Positions 1 through 5,099 of a stretch of DNA of 5,099 nt are shown here, one piece after another. The notes under the pieces are model-generated. The model had not been told where the DNA came from. It ran no database searches and saw only the letters and a list, made by a program, of their open reading frames with translations. The translations under genes were made by a program, and so were the position numbers. The stretch is taken from contig CALHVV010000011.1 in the NCBI GenBank assembly GCA_938036915.1, positions 1-5,099 of the forward strand, written 5' to 3'. The first letter of the stretch is position 1, and the number at the start of each line of letters is the position of its first letter. The DNA is from an uncultured Candidatus Saccharibacteria bacterium. GTDB taxonomy: Bacteria; Patescibacteriota; Saccharimonadia; Saccharimonadales; Saccharimonadaceae.

Positions 1-842
1 CACAGACAAAAGAACACATACTGCTCGCTCGTCAGGTTGGTGTGCCAAAGATCGTCGTCTTCCTCAACAAGATGGACTTGGCCGACCCAGATTTGGTTGA
101 GCTGGTTGAGATGGAAATCCGCGACGAGCTCAGCAAGAATGGCTATGATGGCGACAACGCACCAATCATCAAGGGTTCTGCTACCAAGGCGCTCGAGGGC
201 GACACCGAGGCAGAGGACGCTGTGATGGAACTGGTGGCTACTATGGACGAATATATTCCAGAGCCAACCCGTGATATGGATAAACCATTCCTGATGCCTA
301 TCGAGGATGTCTTCTCGATCAAGGGTCGTGGTACAGTTGCCACTGGCCGTATCGAGCAAGGCGTCATCAAGATCAACGACCCAGTAGAGATTGTTGGTCT
401 TAAGCCAACTCAGACCTCTGTCGTGACTGGTGTTGAAGCCTTCAAGAAGAGCCTCGACCAAGGTCAGGCAGGTGACAACGCTGGCCTGTTGCTGCGCGGT
501 ATTGAGCGCACCCAGATCGAGCGCGGTCAGGTGATTGTCGCTCCAGGCACACTCACCCCACACACCGAGTTTGAGGCGGAAGTCTACATCCTTAAGAAGG
601 AAGAGGGTGGCCGCCACACACCATTTAGCAAGGGCTACAAGCCACAGTTCTACTTCCGCACAACGGACGTGACTGGTGAGATTGAGCTCCCTGCCGACAA
701 GGAAATGGTAATGCCAGGTGACAATGTGACTTTCAAGGTAACCTTGAATGCGCCAATCGCTATGGATAAAGGTCAAAACTTCGCTATCCGCGAAGGTGGC
801 CGTACAGTCGGTGCCGGTGTTGTGACTAACATCGTCAAGTAG
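1..842 (+). CDS. tuf: Elongation factor Tu, C-terminal 279 codons (5' end outside the window)
   Basis: EF-Tu is the GTPase that carries aminoacyl-tRNA to the ribosome in the cytoplasm. The reading frame is open from base 3 (QTKEHILLARQVGVPK), and a GTG at 42 is an internal valine, not a start. Visible are the guanine-specificity motif NKMD (bases 66-77), the G5-like SAT (177-185), the start of domain 2 (KPFLMPIEDVFSIKGRGTVA, from about 282), the domain 3 signature GGRHTPF and the closing GQNFAIREGGRTVGAGVV. The P-loop and DxxG motifs, about 115 residues, lie upstream of the window. Codon use is strongly biased: 14 of 16 visible prolines are CCA and the other two CCT, as expected for a very highly expressed gene. 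A hairpin terminator begins 25 bases after the stop, so this is the last gene of its transcript. Identity is certain; only the start is missing. Confidence 0.98.
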   Translation, partial: QTKEHILLARQVGVPKIVVFLNKMDLADPDLVELVEMEIRDELSKNGYDGDNAPIIKGSATKALEGDTEAEDAVMELVATMDEYIPEPTRDMDKPFLMPIEDVFSIKGRGTVATGRIEQGVIKINDPVEIVGLKPTQTSVVTGVEAFKKSLDQGQAGDNAGLLLRGIERTQIERGQVIVAPGTLTPHTEFEAEVYILKKEEGGRHTPFSKGYKPQFYFRTTDVTGEIELPADKEMVMPGDNVTFKVTLNAPIAMDKGQNFAIREGGRTVGAGVVTNIVK

Positions 843-866
843 TTTGCACAGTACTCGCAAACTCAC

Positions 867-903
867 AAAAATACCTCCCGCAGGGGAGGTATTTTTGTTT
901 TTT
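867..903 (+). terminator. Rho-independent terminator of tuf
   Basis: A perfect 13-bp stem (867-879 with 884-896) closes a four-base GCAG loop. Its core is CCTCCC/GGGAGG and its base is an A5/T5 run. The T-rich tail continues to 903, interrupted by one G. It lies 25 bases after the tuf stop and should separate tuf from the next gene. The A-run on the left arm could also make it work on the minus strand, but no minus-strand gene needs it. Confidence 0.93.
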
Positions 904-922
904 ACACAAAAGATGATATGAT
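895..922 (+). promoter_or_regulatory. Promoter of the M16-like gene, apparently leaderless
   Basis: An extended -10 (TG-A-TATGAT) lies at 914-922. A weak -35, TTGTTT, lies at 895-900 with a 16-base spacer, inside the tail of the tuf terminator. Transcription normally starts about seven bases after the -10, which falls at 929, the A of the gene's ATG. No SD-like sequence is present between 904 and 928, which agrees with leaderless translation. The motif match is seen in the sequence; the start site is inferred. Confidence 0.6.
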
Positions 923-928
923 ACCGCT

Positions 929-2353
929 ATGAACTATAGTATCACGAAGCATACCACCACGCAGGGTTTGCCTGTCTGGCTGGTCGACACTCCTGACGCA
1001 ACAACAATTCAAACTACCATTGCCGTACGGGCAGGGTATGAGTACGCTGGTGACGCTCGCATCTACGAAGCACCGCGTATCGTCCAGCACATCTTGACCC
1101 AAACCATGAACGATAACCACATTGGCGCGTCGGCGTGTATCTACCAAGATCGGCTGCAGCATTTTGTGGCTTATTCACTTCAGGCAGAGAGCGCACCGCA
1201 GTTTGCTACAAAGCTGGGTCACATGATACACAGCCTATACCAAACACGTATCACACGCAGTGCCTTCCAGGCTGCTAAAAAGCGTACACTTGCCGAGATC
1301 ACTGAGGAAGAGCAAAATATTGACATTGCTCTTAAGAGCGACAATGAGCGCCAAATGTTTAGCAGGCCAAAGATTAAGTGGCGAGCAAAGCTCACACCCG
1401 ACATCTCTTTACAGGATATACAGCGATTTTACGGGATGTTTTATACACTAGCTAACAGTGACATTGTTATCACTGCTAATATGCACGCGCCTGATTGGGA
1501 TGAGACGGTAATTCTGCAGGCGATTGAGCAGGCCTGTGATGGTGCCGCGGTTGGGCAGCGATTTCCGCTCTATCAAATGAGCTATCTTAAGACAATGACC
1601 CAACAAGATCGCTATGGGACAATTATCGTGCCGCAACTCTCAGCAAAACATTTTCAGTTTAATGGCGTGTTGCATACGATCGGCTTTCATGGGTTTCGTC
1701 TCAACTTTGCGCAAGATCCACTGATGGAGATAAGCGCTCGGATGCTTGCAGAATGTATATTGGTGCTGTTTACCATGCCTAATCGATTGGGTGACTCTTT
1801 CAAAGATCACCCCTTATATCAAGCACGGTGCGCTGCAAAATACTGCACAATATTTAATGAGAATGATATGGCTGTCCGCGAAACTGGCCAATCATATCGC
1901 TTTATTATTCATTACATAGTCGAAGATAGTGATATGCCACTGTTTGAGAAAAAGCTATGGCAAGGGCTACAAAAGCTTGCAAACGAGGGAGTGCCACTCG
2001 AGGTATTTGAGATTGCTCAGCAAGCAGTATCATGGCGGATCGACGATGAGACAAAGGCAGAGCGCTTTCATCAGTGGGTGACTCGACAAATTATTAAACG
2101 GTTTAAGGACGAAGACCCGGTAGTGAGCTATGATGACATCGTTCGTGCATGCTGGGAAATACGACCAGAGACTGTGACACTTGCCGCAAAAACCGCATTG
2201 CTTAAGAACTGGGTCTTTAACACTCACATGACGATTGAGAATGACTGCCAATCTATCGCTCAAACAATCTACGACGCTATGGAGCCAGTATTAATTACGC
2301 TTGATGATATCCCAGACAGGCTATCAGCAGAGGAGTTTGAGCAGGTAGCGTAA
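929..2353 (+). CDS. M16 (insulinase-like) peptidase-fold protein with degenerate active site
   Basis: 474 residues, the usual size of a single-chain two-domain M16B protein. Residues 13-60 (GLPVWLVDTPDATT...IAVRAGYEY...APRIVQHILTQT) follow the M16 start, in which the zinc motif HxxEH should stand. Here it reads R50-I-V-Q53-H54: the first zinc ligand and the catalytic glutamate are replaced, and only the last histidine remains. Residues 112-130 (AFQAAKKRTLAEITEEEQN) match the family stretch with the third metal ligand, probably E123, and 156-185 (LTPDISLQDIQRFYGMFYT...) match the end of the first domain. The second half (about 215-474) is more divergent. No signal peptide or membrane segment is evident, so it is probably cytoplasmic. 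Family membership is by motif order, not a database match. Loss of proteolysis is inferred; partner and role are unknown. Proline codons are mixed, unlike tuf, suggesting modest expression. It is a single-gene unit between two terminators. Confidence 0.8.
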   Translation: MNYSITKHTTTQGLPVWLVDTPDATTIQTTIAVRAGYEYAGDARIYEAPRIVQHILTQTMNDNHIGASACIYQDRLQHFVAYSLQAESAPQFATKLGHMIHSLYQTRITRSAFQAAKKRTLAEITEEEQNIDIALKSDNERQMFSRPKIKWRAKLTPDISLQDIQRFYGMFYTLANSDIVITANMHAPDWDETVILQAIEQACDGAAVGQRFPLYQMSYLKTMTQQDRYGTIIVPQLSAKHFQFNGVLHTIGFHGFRLNFAQDPLMEISARMLAECILVLFTMPNRLGDSFKDHPLYQARCAAKYCTIFNENDMAVRETGQSYRFIIHYIVEDSDMPLFEKKLWQGLQKLANEGVPLEVFEIAQQAVSWRIDDETKAERFHQWVTRQIIKRFKDEDPVVSYDDIVRACWEIRPETVTLAAKTALLKNWVFNTHMTIENDCQSIAQTIYDAMEPVLITLDDIPDRLSAEEFEQVA

Positions 2354-2373
2354 ATAAAGGATAAATAAAAATC

Positions 2374-2404
2374 AAAAAGAGTGATAGTTGTTATCACTCT
2401 TTTT
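2374..2404. terminator. Bidirectional terminator between the M16-like gene and rpsJ
   Basis: A perfect 13-bp inverted repeat, AAAAAGAGTGATA (2374-2386) with its complement at 2392-2404, around a five-base loop GTTGT. Each end is a run of five or more A or T. The plus side ends in TTTTT, and the minus side continues into a U-rich tract from the A-rich sequence at 2361-2373. It lies 20 bases after the M16-like stop and 20 bases after the rpsJ stop on the other strand, so it can end both convergent transcripts. Confidence 0.92.
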
Positions 2405-2424
2405 TCAATCACTTATAGCAAACG

Positions 2425-2745
2425 CTACATCCGGATTTCGACATCCACGCCAGCTGGCAAGCTGAGGTTGTGGAGGTTGTCGATTGTCTTGGGTGTAGCA
2501 TTGGTGATGTCAATCAAGCGCTTGTGGACGCGCATCTCGAATGTCTCACCACCGGTCTTGTATACGTGCGGGCTTTTTACTATTGTGTAGCTACTGCGCC
2601 GCGTTGGTAGTGGCACAGGACCTGCGACGTTTGCGCCAGTGCGCAGAGCAGTATCGATGATTTGCTTGGCTGATTGGTCGATCACCTTGTGGTCGTATGC
2701 CTTGAGGCGAATCCGAATCTTGAGCCCTTGGTTGTTTTGAGCCAT
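2425..2745 (-). CDS. rpsJ: 30S ribosomal protein S10
   Basis: S10 is a small-subunit head protein and, in bacteria generally, also the partner of NusB in transcription antitermination. The 106-residue product (E. coli S10 has 103) shows the family blocks IRIRLKAYDH (10-19), GPVPLPT (42-48), SPHV (58-61) and the C-terminal AGVDVEI (98-104). The frame stays open 29 codons further upstream, but ATG at 2745 is chosen because AGGAGG lies just before it and the alignment with S10 begins there. The gene is inverted relative to its neighbours and stands alone: a terminator follows its stop and no rplC is attached. In most bacteria rpsJ heads the S10 operon directly after tuf, so here it has been detached and turned around. 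Its leader carries a hairpin that might regulate it. Confidence 0.97.
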   Translation of the reverse strand: MAQNNQGLKIRIRLKAYDHKVIDQSAKQIIDTALRTGANVAGPVPLPTRRSSYTIVKSPHVYKTGGETFEMRVHKRLIDITNATPKTIDNLHNLSLPAGVDVEIRM

Positions 2746-2749
2746 TGCT

Positions 2750-2755
2750 CCTCCT
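2750..2755 (-). promoter_or_regulatory. Shine-Dalgarno site of rpsJ
   Basis: On the minus strand the sequence reads AAAAGGAGGAGCA immediately before ATG, a full AGGAGG core four bases from the start codon. It fixes the S10 start against the longer open frame. It is the only strong SD among the starts visible here; the M16-like gene and infA have none. Confidence 0.88.
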
Positions 2756-2766
2756 TTTATGTGCAA

Positions 2767-2809
2767 CTCTGTAACTTTAGCAAGGTCGAAACAAGCTAAA
2801 TTATCAGAG
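2767..2809 (-). promoter_or_regulatory. Imperfect hairpin in the rpsJ leader
   Basis: Two arms, 2767-2781 and 2795-2809, pair over 14 bp in three blocks (CTCTG/CAGAG, TAA/TTA, TTTAGC/GCTAAA), with one bulged base on each side and a 13-base loop. It lies between the predicted transcription start (about 2824) and the SD of rpsJ, ending 11 bases before the SD core. No T-run follows, so it does not look like a terminator. A role in control of S10 synthesis is possible but not shown. Confidence 0.45.
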
Positions 2810-2830
2810 CAAATTAATATTACACCTAGC

Positions 2831-2839
2831 ATTATATCA
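2831..2839 (-). promoter_or_regulatory. Extended -10 promoter of rpsJ
   Basis: The minus strand reads TGATATAAT, a perfect extended -10 (TG-N-TATAAT). No good -35 is seen 16-18 bases further upstream (plus positions 2853-2859), which is common for extended -10 promoters. The predicted start near 2824 gives a leader of about 79 bases before the S10 ATG. Confidence 0.65.
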
Positions 2840-2983
2840 TGAGAATATACATCGTGCGCTATTTATTATGAGCTGCCATGAGTCTGTATCCGAACATCAA
2901 CTACAAAAGCACGAATTTCTTGCATATTTTTGAGCTTAAAGCCGGATTGACAACTGACCCTTTCGCTTCTGGAGCAATTCGTG

Positions 2984-3028
2984 TATACTGTACTAGATAT
3001 AGCGTTTAGTAGTTAGTGGCAAAAGGGA
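2984..3028 (+). promoter_or_regulatory. Putative secY promoter -10 and weak ribosome binding site
   Basis: TATACT at 2984-2989 is the best -10 upstream of secY (five of six bases), predicting a start near 2996 and a leader of about 39 bases. No convincing -35 lies at the right distance. A perfect TTGACA at 2947-2952 is 31 bases away, too far to be its partner. AAAAGGGA at 3021-3028, six bases before the ATG, is a weak SD. Confidence 0.4.
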
Positions 3029-3034
3029 CAACAT

Positions 3035-4510
3035 ATGAACTGGAAGATTATTCTTCGATCGCTCAAAAATAAAGACATGCAAAAACGCCTTGGTATCGTG
3101 CTAGGGCTCATCGTCGCCTATCGTTTCTTGGCGCACGTGCCAGTGCCGTTGGCCGAACCAAGCCGACTTAAGGATATTATCCAGAACGTCGTATCGGCGA
3201 GTGACTTTGGTGGTTTCTTAAACATCCTGACTGGTGGAGCATTAGCCCAGCTGTCTATTGTTTTGATCGGCCTTGGGCCATTTATTAACGCCAGCATTAT
3301 TACCCAGCTCCTTACCAAAGCCATCCCAAGCCTTGAAGAGATGCACAAAGATGGTGAGTCGGGCCGACGTAAGATCAACCAGTGGACGCGTATCGCTAGC
3401 GTGCCGCTGGCAATTGCTCAGTCGATCGGTATCATCTACTTCTTGCGCCAATCAGTCCTGGCTGGGAGCACAACTGGTACGGTAGCTGGTTCGCTCCATG
3501 AGTGGATTGTCGCCGTAACGGCACTGACTGCTGGGTCGCTCCTCTTGATGTGGCTCGGTGAGCTGATGACAGAGCAGGGCGTTGGTAATGGTATTAGCTT
3601 ACTCATCTTCGCTAGTGTAATTAGTCAGCTGCCAACCACCTTTGGGTCGATCTACTCATCACTCTTTAATACTCAGAATGGTTCGCTCAGCGTCTTTGGC
3701 TGGTTCTCACTACCCGTTAACCCGACAACCTTCTGGACAGTAGTTGTCCTTGGGACGATCGGCCTCATCCTACTTTATCTCCTCGTTAAGATTAACGAAG
3801 CACAGCGCATCGTCACGATCAATTATGCCAAGCGAGTTGGCGGTAATAGCTCGTATGGTGGCATTAAGAGTATCTTGCCCATCAAGCTCATTGCTGCGGG
3901 TGTGGTACCAGTTATTTTTGCAGTGGCATTCCTCAGCTTGCCAGCTTTTGTGGGGCAGCTATTACATGCGACACCTGGTGCAAATCAGCAATTAGCAAAT
4001 AACCTTATCCAGTGGTTCCAGGCACCCACCGCTCAAACATACGCCACAGGTGGCCTGACAGTGCTCATCTACCCATCGATCTACTTCTTACTCGTCATTG
4101 CCTTTACCTACTTCTACACTGGTATCGTCTTTAATGCGAGCGAAATTACGGAGAGTCTTGAAAACCAAGGTGGCTTCATTGAGGGGATTCGCCCTGGCCC
4201 AACCACCGAAAAATATCTGTCACGCACCGTCAATCGGCTTAACCTGTTTGGGTCGCTTGCCCTGGGGATCATCGCCATCATTCCGTTTGCGATCGACTAC
4301 GTCTTTGCGCAGCTTGGCATTAATGCTAATAACATGGCAATCGGCGGTACGAGCTTGCTTATTGTCGTGACGGTTGGCCTTGAGACACTCCGTCAGATTA
4401 ACTCACGAGCGCTGATGGTAACATATGACGACTTCTCGGTCGATGACCTTGATACTAAGCCAAAGAAGCGCGGATTACTCGGCCGGCGGCGTACTGCCGC
4501 AAAGGCATAA
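3035..4510 (+). CDS. secY: Preprotein translocase subunit SecY
   Basis: SecY is the channel of the Sec translocon in the inner membrane; it works with SecE, SecG and the SecA motor and receives ribosomes for membrane insertion. The 491-residue product (E. coli 443) is hydrophobic with segments consistent with the ten-helix fold. Visible blocks: AHVPVPL (33-39), the plug and TM2 region LTGGALAQLS (65-74), the cytoplasmic GESGRRK (107-113), GELMTEQGVGNGIS (175-188), the loop AQRIVTINYAKR (256-267) with LPIK (281-284) and AAGVVPVIFA (287-296), RPGPTTEKYL (386-395), and GGTSLLIVV (437-445). The extra length lies partly in the outer loop at about 305-340 and partly in a cytoplasmic tail (465-491) that is first acidic, then basic (KPKKRGLLGRRR). 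The ATG at 3035 places the usual amphipathic N-terminal helix correctly. The gene is monocistronic; the usual followers adk and map are absent. Confidence 0.98.
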   Translation: MNWKIILRSLKNKDMQKRLGIVLGLIVAYRFLAHVPVPLAEPSRLKDIIQNVVSASDFGGFLNILTGGALAQLSIVLIGLGPFINASIITQLLTKAIPSLEEMHKDGESGRRKINQWTRIASVPLAIAQSIGIIYFLRQSVLAGSTTGTVAGSLHEWIVAVTALTAGSLLLMWLGELMTEQGVGNGISLLIFASVISQLPTTFGSIYSSLFNTQNGSLSVFGWFSLPVNPTTFWTVVVLGTIGLILLYLLVKINEAQRIVTINYAKRVGGNSSYGGIKSILPIKLIAAGVVPVIFAVAFLSLPAFVGQLLHATPGANQQLANNLIQWFQAPTAQTYATGGLTVLIYPSIYFLLVIAFTYFYTGIVFNASEITESLENQGGFIEGIRPGPTTEKYLSRTVNRLNLFGSLALGIIAIIPFAIDYVFAQLGINANNMAIGGTSLLIVVTVGLETLRQINSRALMVTYDDFSVDDLDTKPKKRGLLGRRRTAAKA

Positions 4511-4538
4511 GCTGCTACTTGGTGTATATCTTGTAGAT

Positions 4539-4570
4539 AATACCGCTACCTCTGTCTGTAGCGGTATTTT
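4539..4570 (+). terminator. Rho-independent terminator of secY
   Basis: An 11-bp perfect stem, AATACCGCTAC (4539-4549) with its complement at 4558-4568, around an eight-base loop, ending in TTTT (4567-4570). It is 28 bases after the secY stop. The T-run is short, so read-through toward infA is possible. Confidence 0.85.
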
Positions 4571-4855
4571 GATATGATTCCGTACTCCATAATAATTCGT
4601 TCATGAGCCTTTAGAACGTGCGTTATGAGTGGCATAAGCGCCGTATCATTGCAATTCAATATAGAAAGGGGGATGCAGAACCGTAGCGGAATAGAGGCTG
4701 AGGAATGATGATGGGCTTTCAAATCTATACATCATGAAGGCCTAGAGGATACTACTTTTAGAAGTAGAGCTACCTCTCTTACGGCTCCATTCTGATATAT
4801 GAATAGTGCCGTCCATAATCTCACAATAAATAATGCAAAAAGCTGGCTACTTCTC
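4571..4855. other. Gene-free region between secY and infA
   Basis: This is where adk and map usually lie, but no coding frame on either strand resembles them or any other gene. The longest plus-strand frame considered is 27 codons (4625-4708). Several short hairpins occur: GCG-TTATG with CATAA-CGC (4620-4641, one bulge), an AGGC/GCCT-closed element with ATGATG/CATCAT inside (4695-4743), and directly after it AGAGG/CCTCT enclosing CTACTT-TTAG-AAGTAG (4744-4777). No tRNA, SRP RNA, tmRNA or RNase P RNA signature was recognised. Confidence 0.5.
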
Positions 4856-4872
4856 TTTACTCCTACAGAGAA
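4851..4872. repeat. Inverted repeat overlapping the infA -35
   Basis: TTCTCT (4851-4856) and AGAGAA (4867-4872) are perfect six-base inverted arms with a ten-base centre. They straddle the -35 hexamer of infA, the position of a possible operator. Arms this short can arise by chance. Confidence 0.35.
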
Positions 4873-4884
4873 ATAGCGTATAAT
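4856..4884 (+). promoter_or_regulatory. infA promoter
   Basis: A perfect -10 (TATAAT, 4879-4884) follows a fair -35 (TTTACT, 4856-4861, four of six bases) with the ideal 17-base spacer. Predicted transcription start is about 4891, only about ten bases before the infA ATG. The short leader (CTGTATATCT) holds no SD. Confidence 0.75.
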
Positions 4885-4900
4885 ACAAAGCTGTATATCT

Positions 4901-5099
4901 ATGGCAAGTTCGAAAGAAGTTATCAAATTGCGCGGCAAGGTAGTGGAAGCACTGCCTAATACGCAATTTAAGGTAGAATTAGAGAACGGCCTAAGCATTA
5001 TCGCTCATATCAGCGGCAAGATGCGCAAGCATCACATCCGTTTGGTCCCAGGCGATACCGTGGAAGTCGAGTTAACCCCGTATGATCTCACTAAGGGTA
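4901..5099 (+). CDS. infA: Translation initiation factor IF-1 (first 66 codons; 3' end outside the window)
   Basis: IF-1 is a small single-domain OB-fold protein that binds the 30S A site during initiation together with IF-2 and IF-3. The visible part begins MASSKEVIKLRGKVVEALPN and contains the signatures LPNTQFKVELENG (18-30), AHISGKMRKHHIR (35-47), PGDTVEVELTPYDLTKG (50-66), nearly residue for residue the family pattern. The normal length is about 72 residues, so only about six codons and the stop are missing. The ATG at 4901 is set by the alignment and by the -10 box immediately upstream. In other bacteria infA comes after map and before rpmJ and rpsM; here it follows secY across a gene-free gap and has its own promoter. 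It appears to be translated without an SD from a very short leader. Confidence 0.97.
   Translation, partial: MASSKEVIKLRGKVVEALPNTQFKVELENGLSIIAHISGKMRKHHIRLVPGDTVEVELTPYDLTKG

Noticed and set aside
42..842. The GTG at 42 as a translation start for EF-Tu.
   Set aside because: The frame is open and clearly EF-Tu-like upstream to the window edge, so the codon is an internal valine of a truncated gene.
2746..2832. A 29-codon N-terminal extension of S10 in the same open frame.
   Set aside because: S10 proteins begin at the position of the ATG at 2745, a strong SD stands directly before it, and the extension runs back over the predicted transcription start.
2947..2952. A perfect TTGACA as a -35 box for secY.
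   Set aside because: No -10-like sequence lies 16-19 bases downstream; the TATACT at 2984 is 31 bases away.
2878..3009. A 43-codon plus-strand frame (MSLYPNINYKSTNFLHIF...) upstream of secY, with a TATTAT box just ahead of its ATG.
   Set aside because: It has no SD, resembles no family I know, and overlaps the likely secY promoter. A frame this short is expected by chance; conservation in relatives would be needed to accept it.
4625..4708. A 27-codon frame in the secY-infA gap with ATGA-type overlaps to still shorter frames.
   Set aside because: It is too short and has no recognisable product or clear promoter; the overlaps follow from a repeated ATG motif.
4901..4920. A GTTCGAA resembling a tRNA T-loop near 4908.
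   Set aside because: It lies inside infA codons 3-5, and no cloverleaf can be formed around it.
4732..4998. An 88-codon minus-strand frame overlapping the start of infA.
   Set aside because: It runs antisense to an unmistakable IF-1 and through its promoter, and its product resembles nothing recognised.

Overview
The window looks like part of the core translation and secretion gene region of a bacterium from the Candidate Phyla Radiation (Patescibacteria), most likely a Saccharibacterium (TM7). This assignment is an inference. It rests on the character of the EF-Tu, S10, SecY and IF-1 proteins, on the broken-up ribosomal gene order, on an M16-peptidase-like gene beside tuf, and on moderate base composition. 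The standard stop code fits: no gene has an internal TGA, which argues against the UGA-glycine groups (Gracilibacteria, SR1/Absconditabacteria).

Layout, left to right. (1) 1-842: the last 279 codons of tuf (EF-Tu), closed by a strong hairpin terminator at 867-903. (2) 929-2353: a 474-residue M16-peptidase-fold protein whose zinc/catalytic motif is degenerate. It has its own extended -10 promoter placed so that the mRNA would start at, or next to, the ATG (leaderless). (3) 2374-2404: a bidirectional terminator shared with the convergent gene rpsJ. (4) 2425-2745, minus strand: rpsJ (S10) as a single-gene unit with a perfect extended -10, a leader of about 79 nt containing an imperfect hairpin, and a strong Shine-Dalgarno (SD). 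(5) 3035-4510: secY, alone between its own promoter region and a terminator at 4539-4570. (6) 4571-4855: no convincing gene, some short hairpins. (7) 4901 to the end: the first 66 codons of infA (IF-1) behind a good promoter, with a leader of only about 10 nt and no SD.

The genes belong to the usual str/S10/spc neighbourhood. In most bacteria tuf is followed by rpsJ and the S10 operon, and secY by adk, map and infA. Here each gene is a separate transcription unit, rpsJ is inverted and separated from tuf by the M16-like gene, and adk and map are missing between secY and infA. EF-Tu, S10 and IF-1 serve translation, and SecY is the membrane channel for exported proteins. The M16-like protein is probably a non-catalytic subunit or pseudo-enzyme of unknown role, and it is the least ordinary gene here. 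I see no mobile element, CRISPR array, tRNA or rRNA, and no clear new multi-gene system.
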